Origin: Sisyra terminalis
Taxonomy: Eukaryota > Arthropoda > Insecta > Neuroptera > Sisyridae
NCBI GenBank assembly: GCA_958496175.1
Contig: OY292274.1
Span: 13,289,689 to 13,353,688 of the forward strand
Direction: 5' to 3'
DNA length: 64,000 bases
In this document: piece by piece, positions 24,381-35,700 of the stretch
How positions within the stretch are numbered: position 1 is the first letter of the stretch
How the letters are laid out: each line of letters opens with the position of its first letter
The notes under the pieces: model-generated
Databases searched by the model: none
Told to the model about the DNA's origin: nothing
Seen by the model: only the letters and a program-made list of their open reading frames with translations
Made by a program: the position numbers and the translations under genes

Positions 24381-25538
24381 CTGAAACAGAAGAAAACTTG
24401 TTTAGCCGATGAGACACGTGCCTGAACCCCACTACCATGGCTCAAAAAGCCCATATAGCCTTTTTTCTGGTCAAATTTATTTTCACACACCTGTTTGCGT
24501 TACGTTCAAAAAAAAAAACAGCTGCCAGATATTTGTAAACAGTTTTCTTTTCAAGCTCTTTCTGGAAAAGTTGAGCTTTTTTTCCTAACAAACCTTCTCC
24601 AATAACTTTTTGATACTCTTTACATAAAATTTTAATCTCTCTCCAATCGACGCTTTAATGAATAAAGTTTCACAACAAACAATTAAGTATAAAACTTATT
24701 GTTTATCGATTAAAGCTTTAAAAAATTAACAAATGTATTAAATTAAGACTCATTGTCCATCCGGCGACTTATAAACATTAATTTATTGAGCAAGGGAAAT
24801 TGCCGGTAATTAGGTAGAAAGGGAGTAGAGGTATTGCAGCTTATACAAGTAATGAACAACGTGCAGACTCAACTCGCATATAGTGCGAGCATATAGAGAC
24901 CCTATTTTAAATGATATAAAAATTATAGACTTCCTTTTAATTTACCATATTGGTCTTTATATCCCCCTTAGATCTGTATGGGTGATTAATGCTGAAAATA
25001 TACCTGTTGTAGAGACTCAACATAACATGAAAAAATCTATTTATTTCATATTAAAGTTTTCAGAATAATCATCGTCTCACATTTAAAATTCAACCAAATA
25101 TCTTATTTAAAAATGGAACAAATACGTTAAAAATTGTTTATAGCAGAGCTTGTAAAAATTAATTTTCCTTCTACAACTATTATTCATATTATTTCTGAAC
25201 TTTTACTACAACCATTATGGTAACCGAATTTAAAGCATTTATAAATTTAACTAAAATTTTTGAAAATCAAATGTTTTCAAAACTGGAGAACGCATATTAG
25301 AATTGTTAGTTTAATTTACATTGTCGTTTATGAGTATTGATCAACTCTGACAAAATTTATGAATGATTTATCCCCTGAATCCAAGGGATTACATTTTCTT
25401 TTTGTTTGGAACATACAATAGATTTAAAGAAAAAATAATTATAGATAGGTACTTCGTTATTCATATGAAAACCTAAAATTAACTTTTGAATGGTCCAAAC
25501 ATGGCTTTTTATTGATTTACTAGCTAATAGCAATTGTT
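24381..25538. other. upstream intron/5' region of prospero, no gene seen
   Basis: AT-rich sequence with no recognisable coding or repeat feature beyond short homopolymers; presumably intronic if the acceptor at 24381 is used. Confidence 0.5.
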
Positions 25539-25546
25539 GATATCAC

Positions 25547-26356
25547 CAATACCGTCTTTACCATAAGGACACACGGGGCCCGTGTCCATTCTCAGGAGGC
25601 CCCGAAGGATTACACAACCTAATAAAATCAGATAAATTGGAAGAAACTTTTCCAAACGTAGAAATTGCTACAAGAATATTCCTTTGCCTAATGGTTACTA
25701 ATTGCAGTGGAGAGCGATCATTTTCGCAGCTTAAGAGAATAAAAAATGAATTGTAAACAACAATGTTACAAGAACGACTGAGTAATTTGTCAATTATGTG
25801 CATAGAAAGTGATATCCTTCAAAAAATTGACTTTAGGATATAATAGAAGATTTTGCTCAACAGAAATCCCGAAAGAATTCGTTATCGTAATCGTAACCAA
25901 AAGTCTAGCAGCATTCCAATATCATTAATGATATTAGAATTATTTATAGATTTAGATATTAGAATTATATCATACTGTATTTGATTACCTTTAATAAATG
26001 GTCATCAAGGACGGAATCAGGATTTTTTTCTGGGGGGGGGGGCACAACATCATCTTTCATTTGCAAGTGCGTGAAAGGAATCCCGAAAAAAAATCGTAAT
26101 TCCAGCCAGAAATAGACTAGAGTTTCACTAATGTTTATTTTGTTATTTTATTCATATATTTTCACAATTTTAATAATTTGATTTGCTTCAAAGTATGTTC
26201 TGTTATGAAATCTCCACAGTACACAAAAACTCTAAATCCATTCTTGATGGTCATACATAGTAAAAAAAAATTATTATACTTCGCTTTTTTTACTTTCCAA
26301 AAGGGCCCCAAATTCGTGTATGCCCAAGGACCCCAGCCTAGTTTAAGACGGCCCTG
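25547..26356 (+). mobile_element. decayed hAT element with 8-bp target duplication
   Basis: GATATCAC is duplicated exactly at 25539-25546 and 26357-26364. The termini share CCGTCTT near the ends (CAATACCGTCTTTA on the left, CAGGGCCGTCTTAA on the right on the minus strand). CAGGG...-type ends, the 8-bp duplication and an internal hAT dimerisation domain remnant identify the superfamily. At 810 bp it is far shorter than an intact hAT, so most of the transposase is deleted. A run of ten or more G lies at about 26031-26041. Confidence 0.88.
25620..25862 (+). pseudogene. hAT transposase C-terminal dimerisation domain remnant
   Basis: One frame reads NLIKSDKLEETFPNVEIATR, then IFLCLMVTNCSGERSFSQLK, RIKNEL, a TAA stop, then MLQERLSNLSIMCIESDILQ and KIDF. 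This is the VTNCxGERSFSxLKRIKxxLRS(T)MxQERL signature of hAT proteins related to the THAP/ZMYM-type (protein kinase inhibitor repressor-like) group. The stop and the loss of upstream domains make it a fossil. Confidence 0.88.
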
Positions 26357-26364
26357 GATATCAC

Positions 26365-28024
26365 CTAGTTGAAATATCAAATAAATTAAAATGCCAGCAA
26401 ATAATTGTTCAGTTATGAACACTTGTCTCATTTTTTAAAAATTATATCTTGTATAGAATTCCTGCTAATTTTTTTAACTACTTTTCATGAGAAACTTTTT
26501 GTTATGTTGCTTCTAAAAAAATTTGCAACTTTAACAATTACTTAATTTATTCATACGCAAATCTGGGCAGACTGGATATTTCTAAATGAACGAGCAATGG
26601 AAAAATGAAAATGCAAAATTATTGATTGCAATTTATAGGATAATAATTATAGTTGACAACTAAAAACTCTTAAGCAAAGTGGAAAGAAGTAACAGTTTTT
26701 GGATTTTCTTTTGTAATTGTTAACAGAGCTTGCAAATCGGATTAAAATATCTTTTATTGAAAATTGAATAAGAACTTATGTTGTATATTATTAGAAAGAA
26801 GATAAAAACATTAAAACATATTTGATCGGATAAAAGTAGTTAAATCAAACCAACTATTTTGATTTGCAATGATTAGAGTCGAATTATTTACTGACGCAGA
26901 ACACATTCTCTAATGTCCACATAAATGATTATAATATGTGTCACGTCCGTCTTTTAAAGTGTAATGCGCTTCGTCTTAATCAGTCTTAACAATAACAAGG
27001 GACTACAAACATTCGCTCACATTATTATGATTGCCGCAACGATATAAATAATTTCAATTACCCCGCCAGTGTCAATTCAATCCAGTTAACTTACTTACTC
27101 ATCTCGGAATTCTCATATTCCCTCCATATCACAAGAAAAAAAATAATTCGAAAAATTTCATAAAACCAACGATTTCTCTTCTAGTCAGGTTGGATGTAGG
27201 GACACAAAAGGTGCAAGCGGGTAACAAAATTCAAGGTAAGATGCTGGTGTTGTGTTCTTAAAATATGAGGGTCTTAACAATGCTCAAGACCCTTTTCACA
27301 TTTACTTCACAGTACATTCGAGTTTAATATAAAGTGATACAATAAGATGAACGTTGAAATTGTATTAAGAAACAGGGCTATTTAGCTAAGTGATCTTTAG
27401 ATTTCTCCAGGTAGTCATTAGCTATTGTCGAGGTTTGCGATTTCCTTCGAACAAATCCTTTTTATTTCCTTCCTTCCTTCTGTGATTTCCCACGATCCGG
27501 TCGTTCGAGCTTTTTGAGTCTCTAACGTCCATGCCGTTTTTTTTCTCTATATATATAATAATATAAATATTGAGATAAGAGTGTTACGACTTTCTGTTCT
27601 GTAACCGCCACTTCCTGTTTTTGTGGAGTATTTATTTCTTGACGTCTGGAAGGGTCAATTCAGACTAGCACTAATTAATGCTCTGTTTTAGATTCATTAT
27701 TTCCATGATAGCATTTCGCCGTTAAGATCTATTTGTTCATTCTCACACAAATCGCTTTAGACAGATGTCTGAACTACGGTGAGAATTCGTAGATATAGTG
27801 CACTACTAACACATGACATGGAAATATTAATCCATATGGCACCACGCAATATTCATTCACTGTGACCACACAACAGTTGTCTTTTATATTTCCATACAAA
27901 TATCTCTCTGCTATTATCATTACGCTAATAAATGTAAATAGTATTCATCGTAAAAGAATACAACCGATCTCAATAACAACAATACAACGTTCAAACAGGT
28001 AACTATAATTATTATTTATAAAAA
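26365..28024. other. no gene seen; moderately complex intergenic/intronic DNA
   Basis: No coding feature is supported. 27440-27900 is less AT-rich than its flanks and could be conserved non-coding sequence; a pyrimidine tract with a TTCC repeat lies near 27465-27480. Confidence 0.4.
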
Positions 28025-28028
28025 TTAA

Positions 28029-28741
28029 ATTGTGGGCAAAAGGACGAAGCTTCTTGTGGAATATTATTTATTTTATCGCAAACGTTTCTTCAGTCATTTC
28101 TGACTTCTTCAAGGCTCTATAATGAAAATACATAACATTTAAAAAATAGCGACATATTATTGTCAAAATTATAAATAAATAAATTACTATTCATAAGTTT
28201 TAGTCGATATAAATCTTAGTTAATTAATGTGAAATCTAACTAAATTTCAATAACATTATTTAAATACTAACCAAAATTAAAAATTATTCCACAAATACCA
28301 TAAAAATAAGCTGTAAAATGACCCAACTGGTAGAACAACAAATCAAGAATACAATTTGGTATTGATAATGTATTTTGTAAAATATTGTGAAATAAAAATT
28401 TTATTTTTCAATAATGTTTTTTAAAAGAAATTGTGAAATTGTATTCTTGGTTTGTTGTTCTACCAGTTGGGTCATTTTACAGCTTATTTTTATGACATTT
28501 GTGGAGTAATTTTTAATTTTGATTAGTATTTAGATAATGTTATTAAAATTTAGTTAGCTTTCACATTAATTAACTGAGATTTATATCGACTAAAACTTAT
28601 AATACTAAATAATGTGTCGCTATTTTTTAAATGTTATGTAATTTCATAATAGAGCCCTGAAGAAGTAAGAAATGACTGACGAAAAGTTGGCGATAAAATA
28701 AATAATATTCCACAAGAAGTTTCGTCCGTATTCTCCACAAT
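28029..28741. mobile_element. foldback element with TTAA target site, 713 bp
   Basis: Termini ATTGTGGGCAAAAGGACG and ATTGTGGAGAATACGGACG (minus strand) abut TTAA at 28025-28028 and 28742-28745. The arms are about 320 nt and highly complementary, for example TGACCCAACTGGTAGAACAA against TTGTTCTACCAGTTGGGTCA. A TTAA site fits piggyBac- or Kolobok-type mobilisation; no transposase is present. A deleted copy lies at 60884-60980. Confidence 0.9.
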
Positions 28742-29143
28742 TTAATTATTATATTTAAAAAGACAAGGACTTAAACAACATCGACTATTATTATTTTTCC
28801 CAAAACAATAAGCCTAATGTCATCATTTGGAATCAAGTTGTTAAAATAATTTCAATTACCAACAAAACCATAGTTTCTTAATTTGACATGTAGGTATATT
28901 ATGATTAGGATATTCCAAAAAAATAAAACTTTTTTTTTGCGACGCATACCTCCTAATTGTATTTGAATGTTGTTAAAACGATTGGAAATAAATTTTCTTG
29001 CACCTAGAACTACTGCAACCGATGCCGGTTTGAATCGAAACATACCAATATTTGTATACGAAGGCGAGCGGGAGTTAACGTTTGGATGTGCATTAATTGC
29101 TTATTTGTTTAAAAAGTAAAAATATTTTTTTCATTTAGTGAAC

Positions 29144-30606
29144 ATGTCGGTGAAATTAGGCAATTCTAAAATAGAAATATTTTTAATAGGAAAAGTAAAA
29201 CATCAAATTACCAGTCCCCAACTTCCCTAAAACGGACAAGTGCAGGCATTTCTGTTATATTATATTCGTGAAGTGAATTTATGTGTTGATGACAGCGCAA
29301 ATCAATTCGCGAATGCATTATTTATTGATGAAAGACACATAAATCGATTAATTTTTTATCTAACTATGTAAAAAACTAGCGACCATATACAAAACTTAAA
29401 GAAATTCACAAGAAAAAAAAAAGAAAATTAATTCTGCTACAAGAAAACTTATCTTCTGATTATAAAATAATGGATTAACAAGTTAAATTACCCATCTCAA
29501 CTACTACCACACAATTCGATACTAATGAAACTTTTACTAGAAGTTTCATAACTCGAAAACAAGTGGTAGTATTAGATAGGCACCAGTTCAATATAAGAAA
29601 TTGTGTGTATACTACTGAAGCAACTATTGAGGCACTGGGACATACCAATGAGGAATTTCCAAAAAGTAATTCCTCTATTCACAAAAATTTTAGGCAAAAG
29701 CAAAAAGAGCACGAGAAGCAGTAAAAATCGGTTTTCAAGTTGAGTACCAGATCCAGTAACTATCCTTTAGGATGGTAAACCCTTCCTGGCTTTATATGTA
29801 TAAAAATCAAAAGAAGAACAATTACTGATAGTTATTTCATATGGTAATAAAGTGCAACTTATCGTTGTACCAAAATTGGACAACTCTTCAGGAAGGAGAC
29901 CAGGTACGGGCAGTTTGGAACGCAATTATTGACTGGAATCTTGAAAATAAAGTGCAAATTCTCTGTTGTAATACTACTGATTAATATACAGGTTGTATTA
30001 ATGGAACTTCTGTGCTTTTTGAGCAAAAACTAAGTAAAGAAAAGCTCCCTTTTACTTGCTGCCATCACGTCTACGAATTCGTAATCAAAGGCGTTTTTGA
30101 AGAAAAAATTAGCCAGACAAATAAAGTGTCTTGGCATTTGATTATTGAAAAATTTCTATGAAAATTGGAAAAATATTGATTTCAAGAGAAAACAGAAAAA
30201 TTGTCATACTTCAATGTATCAGAATTGAACAAAATGTTAGAATTTTATCGAATTGAGTTATCTGAAGAAACCACTAAAGATGACTATTGAGAATTAATTT
30301 ACTGGCGTTAACTATTGACATCCAACGCTAAACCTTAGCTGTAATGGAGTTTAGCTTTAAAAGCACCTTACCTGGTGATTTTTTATGCTTTTTTAAGGCC
30401 ACGAAAGTTTACGAAAAAATGTACAAATGGTTTTCAAAATGAGCTTTACAGAAGATTTGCCTGCATTTATGGTATTTAATAGATGAATACTCAGTCTTGT
30501 CCGTTGATTATGATGTAGCCCAAAAACTAAAGTAAAATTTATTCAACCAGTACTTGAACGCTATATCCCATCGAAAGAAGAACTTTGTGACTCATTTTAC
30601 GGTTAG
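29144..30606 (+). pseudogene. decayed transposase-like gene, copy 1
   Basis: Broken frames run from an ATG (MSVKLGNSKIEIFLIGKVK) through a SFITRKQVVVLDR segment, then ISYGNKVQLIVVPKLDNSSG, INGTSVLFEQKLSKEKLP, CCHHVYEFVIKGVFEEKIS and SKEELCDSF before a stop. There are many stops and frameshifts. The layout resembles DNA-transposon proteins with a TTxxxTGxxNG motif and a CRHHxYE motif; I cannot name the superfamily with confidence (Sola-like is one guess). The second copy at 57821-58866 shows it is a repeat family. Confidence 0.7.
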
Positions 30607-32696
30607 TCTGGCAAGTAATAGTAATTTTTTTATTTATTGCTAAGATATATGGTAAAAGTACGCTTATTTTTAATTTCAGAAAAAAACATCGACGATTTTG
30701 TTCCAATCTAGTTATATCCTAACTGGAAAAAGCAAACATTGAAAAGAAAAAATAGTGTTTTATTTATTTAATTGACAAAGACCTTACGGTATAGTTTCTA
30801 TTATATTCCTGTATGGTTTCTACAATAATTTTTGTATTAAAAGTTTGAGATCAAGTCGGTACGAGTTATCGTTGTTCGATAGCGATAATATTTAACAATA
30901 TAGTTATTTGGGTCGAATAGAAAAAAAAAAAATAGAGGGTATGCCCTTATTGCTTGGAACGACCTAAGTCGTATATTTATCTAGATTTATGAATTATTGT
31001 AATTTTTACTAAGTTGACATAAATTGATTTTGATGTCATTTAAATTTGAAGATTTAAATTATATTATAAAAGAGGGAAAATAGGTGATGTTTAATGAGTT
31101 AAAATATTAAATTTGAAACTAAATTAAATGCAAAAGTAAACTGTTAAGTTAAGTTAACTGTTAAGACCACTTCAAGTTTCCAAATAACAGTTTTAAATAA
31201 TTCTAAAATTTTTTTGCTTCCACTAAATCGAGGAAAACTTTTTGTAAGAGTAGCGGAATTTCATAATTGCAAAAACTCAGAAAAAATTATTATTTTTTCT
31301 CCTACATCTAATGTGTGTTAGTCGCTCGCAATATTAACCATTCCATTAGTTTTTCTTCTTCTCTTAAAATTATTTATTTTCTTTCCTCAAAGTTTTTAAG
31401 TTTGTGATATATTTTTTTCATATTCAACATTGTACTTTGAAGTTTGTTTTAAATATATTCGCTGTTTTTTGATTTCGTACTTCTGTGGATTTTGTGGATT
31501 GTAAATGATTAAAAATAGTTTAAATACTAACAGGTTTGGTAACTATTAAATAATTTTGGGGAAAAAAGAAAACATCTAAGAAAACTATAACAGAGTTTTG
31601 AATATACAATACTGTATGTAAAAAGGTTAGCATAAATATGAGATATTTTTTGTTGGAAAATATTAATGTTTTCTTAGTAAGAGACACATTTCAGTTTTAT
31701 TAAAGTTACGATTATGTTATAAACTCATTGATTCAAAAGGCTGTGTAACAGTTTAAGAAGTTGAGATAAATCATGATGCATTTAGCAAAGGAAATGTGGC
31801 ATATAGTGAATGGGGGAAAGCTTTACGTAGTTTGAGTAGCGTGAGAGAGTGGAGAACGGAGCACAGCACCTTCTAGGCCCACAGAGGAAGTCCTGTAATG
31901 AGGAAGTGCTGTTCCACAAGGTGAAGAGACTGCGGCTCGGTCCCTTATAAAGTGCAACTCTAATTAATCAATCAAATCTCGGCAGTAAGTCACATCTACT
32001 CTGATTATCTTCACAACGATCTTCGACAATCACATAAATAGATCTTTCCGCTGCAAACACCACACTTTCCATTCTCAAGCAGCCAAAAAAACAGCATTGA
32101 ATATTATATCATCCTCGTGGCTGTACACTTTTAATTTTATTCGCTCTTGGAAACATCGGCGCCAATGAATCGCCTGGCTACCATCCAAATCTTCTATACC
32201 ATAAGAAACTCATATAATATATCGGATAAATAATGCATTTGGAAATTTCAAAGTTTCAAATTTTGCGCCAAGACAGGCGTATGTTATTGGCCATTTTTGT
32301 AAAGTCTTGCCAAACGAATTGTATGTTTTTTCGACTAGTTAACAAGCAATTTTTATGCAAATTTTATGTGCCATTAATTGAAGATCATTGACTTTTTATT
32401 GTCTCACTAAAAATGTTTAGTTTGAGTTTTACTTTCATCATTTGGTATTTAAAAAAAATAGTTTTATCATTGATTCAAAGAATTTTTTCGGTCATTGAGT
32501 TAGAGTATATGTATATAATTTTTAAAGCTCATGGCTAAAAGCTTTGAAGTCAAAGAGTATATAAATGTAATGGAATATTCATTGACAAAAAACGTTTTCA
32601 AAAATATAGTGAATACTTTAGCAAAATTATCTTAAAACTTTTCATTGTATTTGTAAAATAGTATGCAGTTAAATCAAATGGGAACATAGAAAAGTG

Positions 32697-32751
<55 letters not shown>

Positions 32752-35700
32752 AGTATTTTTCATAATTTGCCATACGTCATACGAACAATTAACACTTGTA
32801 AAACTTATACAAATAAAATTATTTTACATTTCCTGTTAAAACAGTCTATAGCTCGTACAAAATAAATGAAACAAAACTCAAACTTGTTACTGCAAAAAAA
32901 CCATTGCCGGAAATGTATTAATTGAGAGGTATATGACGCAGAAATACATAAATATTATCTATAAAATGCTCGCATATATTTTCAAGCTGAAATTAACGAG
33001 TATGTAATTAGATCACGGACCAGGCGTTTAAGTTAATATTTCCAAGATAAAGTATCCATCTAATTTGAAAACGTCACAGCTACTGCATCTCCCACAAAGT
33101 TGTATTTGTAATTTTCCAAAAAAAAAATAATATATTCATTGGAAAATTTGCGTTTTCTCTGGACCGCATGTGGTGATATTCTGTTCAAGTTTAATTAGTC
33201 CAATTTCGTTTAATATCTAGAAACCGAGCGCAATTCACTCATATTAGAAACGACAAATTAATGTGAGAATTATTGTGATGATGAATGCTTGAAGAAGACT
33301 TGAAACTCGCTCGTCAACGCATTGGATGTCCCGGATGTCCTGAATTTAGAGTATAAATATTCGTCATAATAGTCATAATAAAGTAGATACTATCAATTGC
33401 TTGAATCAAATAAGATTAACGTTACTTCAATAGTCTTTCCAATCCTAGCATTAAAAACTAAACCAGTAATTTATTTTTCCAAATTACATATCTTTTGAAA
33501 AGTTTCATTTGAAAAAAAATACTCTAAAAACTTTGTTCTCCGTTGAATCATTTATTAATTTTGGTCGTTTCACGTTTTTTTTTCTACCCCCTTCTTCACG
33601 TTAAAAAGTTGACCTTAACATTTTTAATAATTTTCTTTAGTATTGATATTATAATGCTAGATTCACTTGAGTTTTTATTATTAATGCTATCTTACTGGTT
33701 AATGTTCGTCTATATAATTAATCGGATTAGTTACCTAACGACTTATCCCTTAAAAATTAAAGGTGAATGTTAAATGAGCATGCATTGAAAACTTAAGCGA
33801 CTTCTACAGAATATAATTTCTTTTCTTTCCAGAACAGAAATTGAAAAAAAAAAAAGAATATTTCCTCATAAATTTTTCAGTGAATATTTTATTAGAAACA
33901 CCTCTTTTCGAATCGAAAAATAAAATCGAAACTATTCTTAATAATTATATTCTCTATAACAATCAATCAAAGATATTTTTTTTCGATTATGATTGATTTA
34001 GACCTGATTTGCCCATGTTCATTTACGAAAAATATACATTAGTTTATGATAACAAATTTTATTTTTAGTTAAAAACCTGATTACCCATTTTGATAATACT
34101 TACTTTAGGTCGATGAATAGATAAACCTATATTTCTCTTTTGACTTTTGCGAGGAAAGCAACTTTTTTTTTTGGTATTTATATATTTACAAATTCTAAAT
34201 TCTTTACCACAAATTTTTATTACACTTCCAATTTAAAATGCAGTTTTAATTACTACCAATATAATGATTTAACGTAATAATTTTCAACGTAATGTTAAAA
34301 TTCAATATAAGTAATAGTATGTTTTTCGTTAGCAAATGCACATTAAGAAATCAATTGCTACACTACTAACTTTATACTGACGTCTTCGTTAATTAAGTTG
34401 CAAACTTTTCTGTCATAAAAAATAAAATGTTGAACATTTCAATTTTTTGCAATTAAAACTGAAAAAAACTATGTTCTAATATGATTCCTTAGTTTCATGA
34501 AAAAAAAAGATTTTCCATTAAACTTTACGAGTCCTCGAGGTAATTTTCATGAAACATGCAAGGGATTAATAACGAGGGATCTTCACTCGCATTAAAATGC
34601 CTACTTACGAGCCAAATGATATATCTTTGAATTTTTTTCCTATAAATATTTAATAGAGAAGATTTATAAAGCGTACACAACTTGATAAGTTTGGTAGTCA
34701 CGTTATCGTTGCAATACTGCCAATTTCCTGGCCCTCACACCCCCCACATTACTGCCACCCGCAATTGTAGCCTTCATTAGCCCCAATCGGGAGTCTATCA
34801 TCGTTCATCGATAATACAGTGTCCCGTGTTGTTTAAATAACTACTTTTACCGATTGTTATCTTTCTTAAAATTGTATATCGGCTTTACATTGTCATTTAT
34901 GGACTCTAAATCTCTAATTATATTTTGAGTATTTCTTTTTCATTTCTTTTTACGTTTGAGAAAATTACTGCTAATCGTTTCTCAATAAAATTACTACTCA
35001 CTTCTTACAAAGTCTCTTTGTATACCAAGAAAAATATAAGGAAAATACGAGTACAAACCAAAATTATAGTAATTTTTTAATTTCTTGTCATATAATTTTT
35101 TATTTTTATATAACCAACTGAAATTACTTGAATTAGTGTCTTGTCCCTCAAATTTTCAATTTCGTGTCCTTAAAAAAAACCTCCCAGTTTATAATTTTTT
35201 TTCTTTGACAATTTCCAACACGTGCTGAAAGCCGGATAGACATCAACATCAAATTAATTTGAAATTACGGAAATATAAAAAATAAGCGTAAATCAGTTTG
35301 GCGTTTATTTGGTAGAATTATAAGATAATAACACGTTTTGTTACAATAAGGGTTTGCGTTACAATCAATGTAACACATCGCGTAGAAATATTTTTTTTTA
35401 GAAAGAGAATAACAAAGAGAGAATATGTAAAGGAACCGGAAATTGGACACACAGGTAAATCAGTGAGCTCATCTCCTCTCTTATGAAAGGGACAAAACCG
35501 ATTGTGACGTCATAAGTGTGATATTATAAGAGGATATAATGTATATTACATACCTACTGTATTACTACTTAAATGGTAGCCACGCGCCTAGATTGCGTGT
35601 TTCCGGTTTGAAAAGTTCTATATTAAAAAACTTTTGTAGTAATGTCGATTTGATTTACCGACTCCAAATTAACGTAAAAACCTTGCAAAATTCTTTGCAT

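Noticed and set aside
31800..32060. Plus-strand TATAAAG followed by a GTAAGT, resembling a promoter and first exon
   Set aside because: Motifs are short and there is no plus-strand gene downstream to receive it; too weak to annotate.
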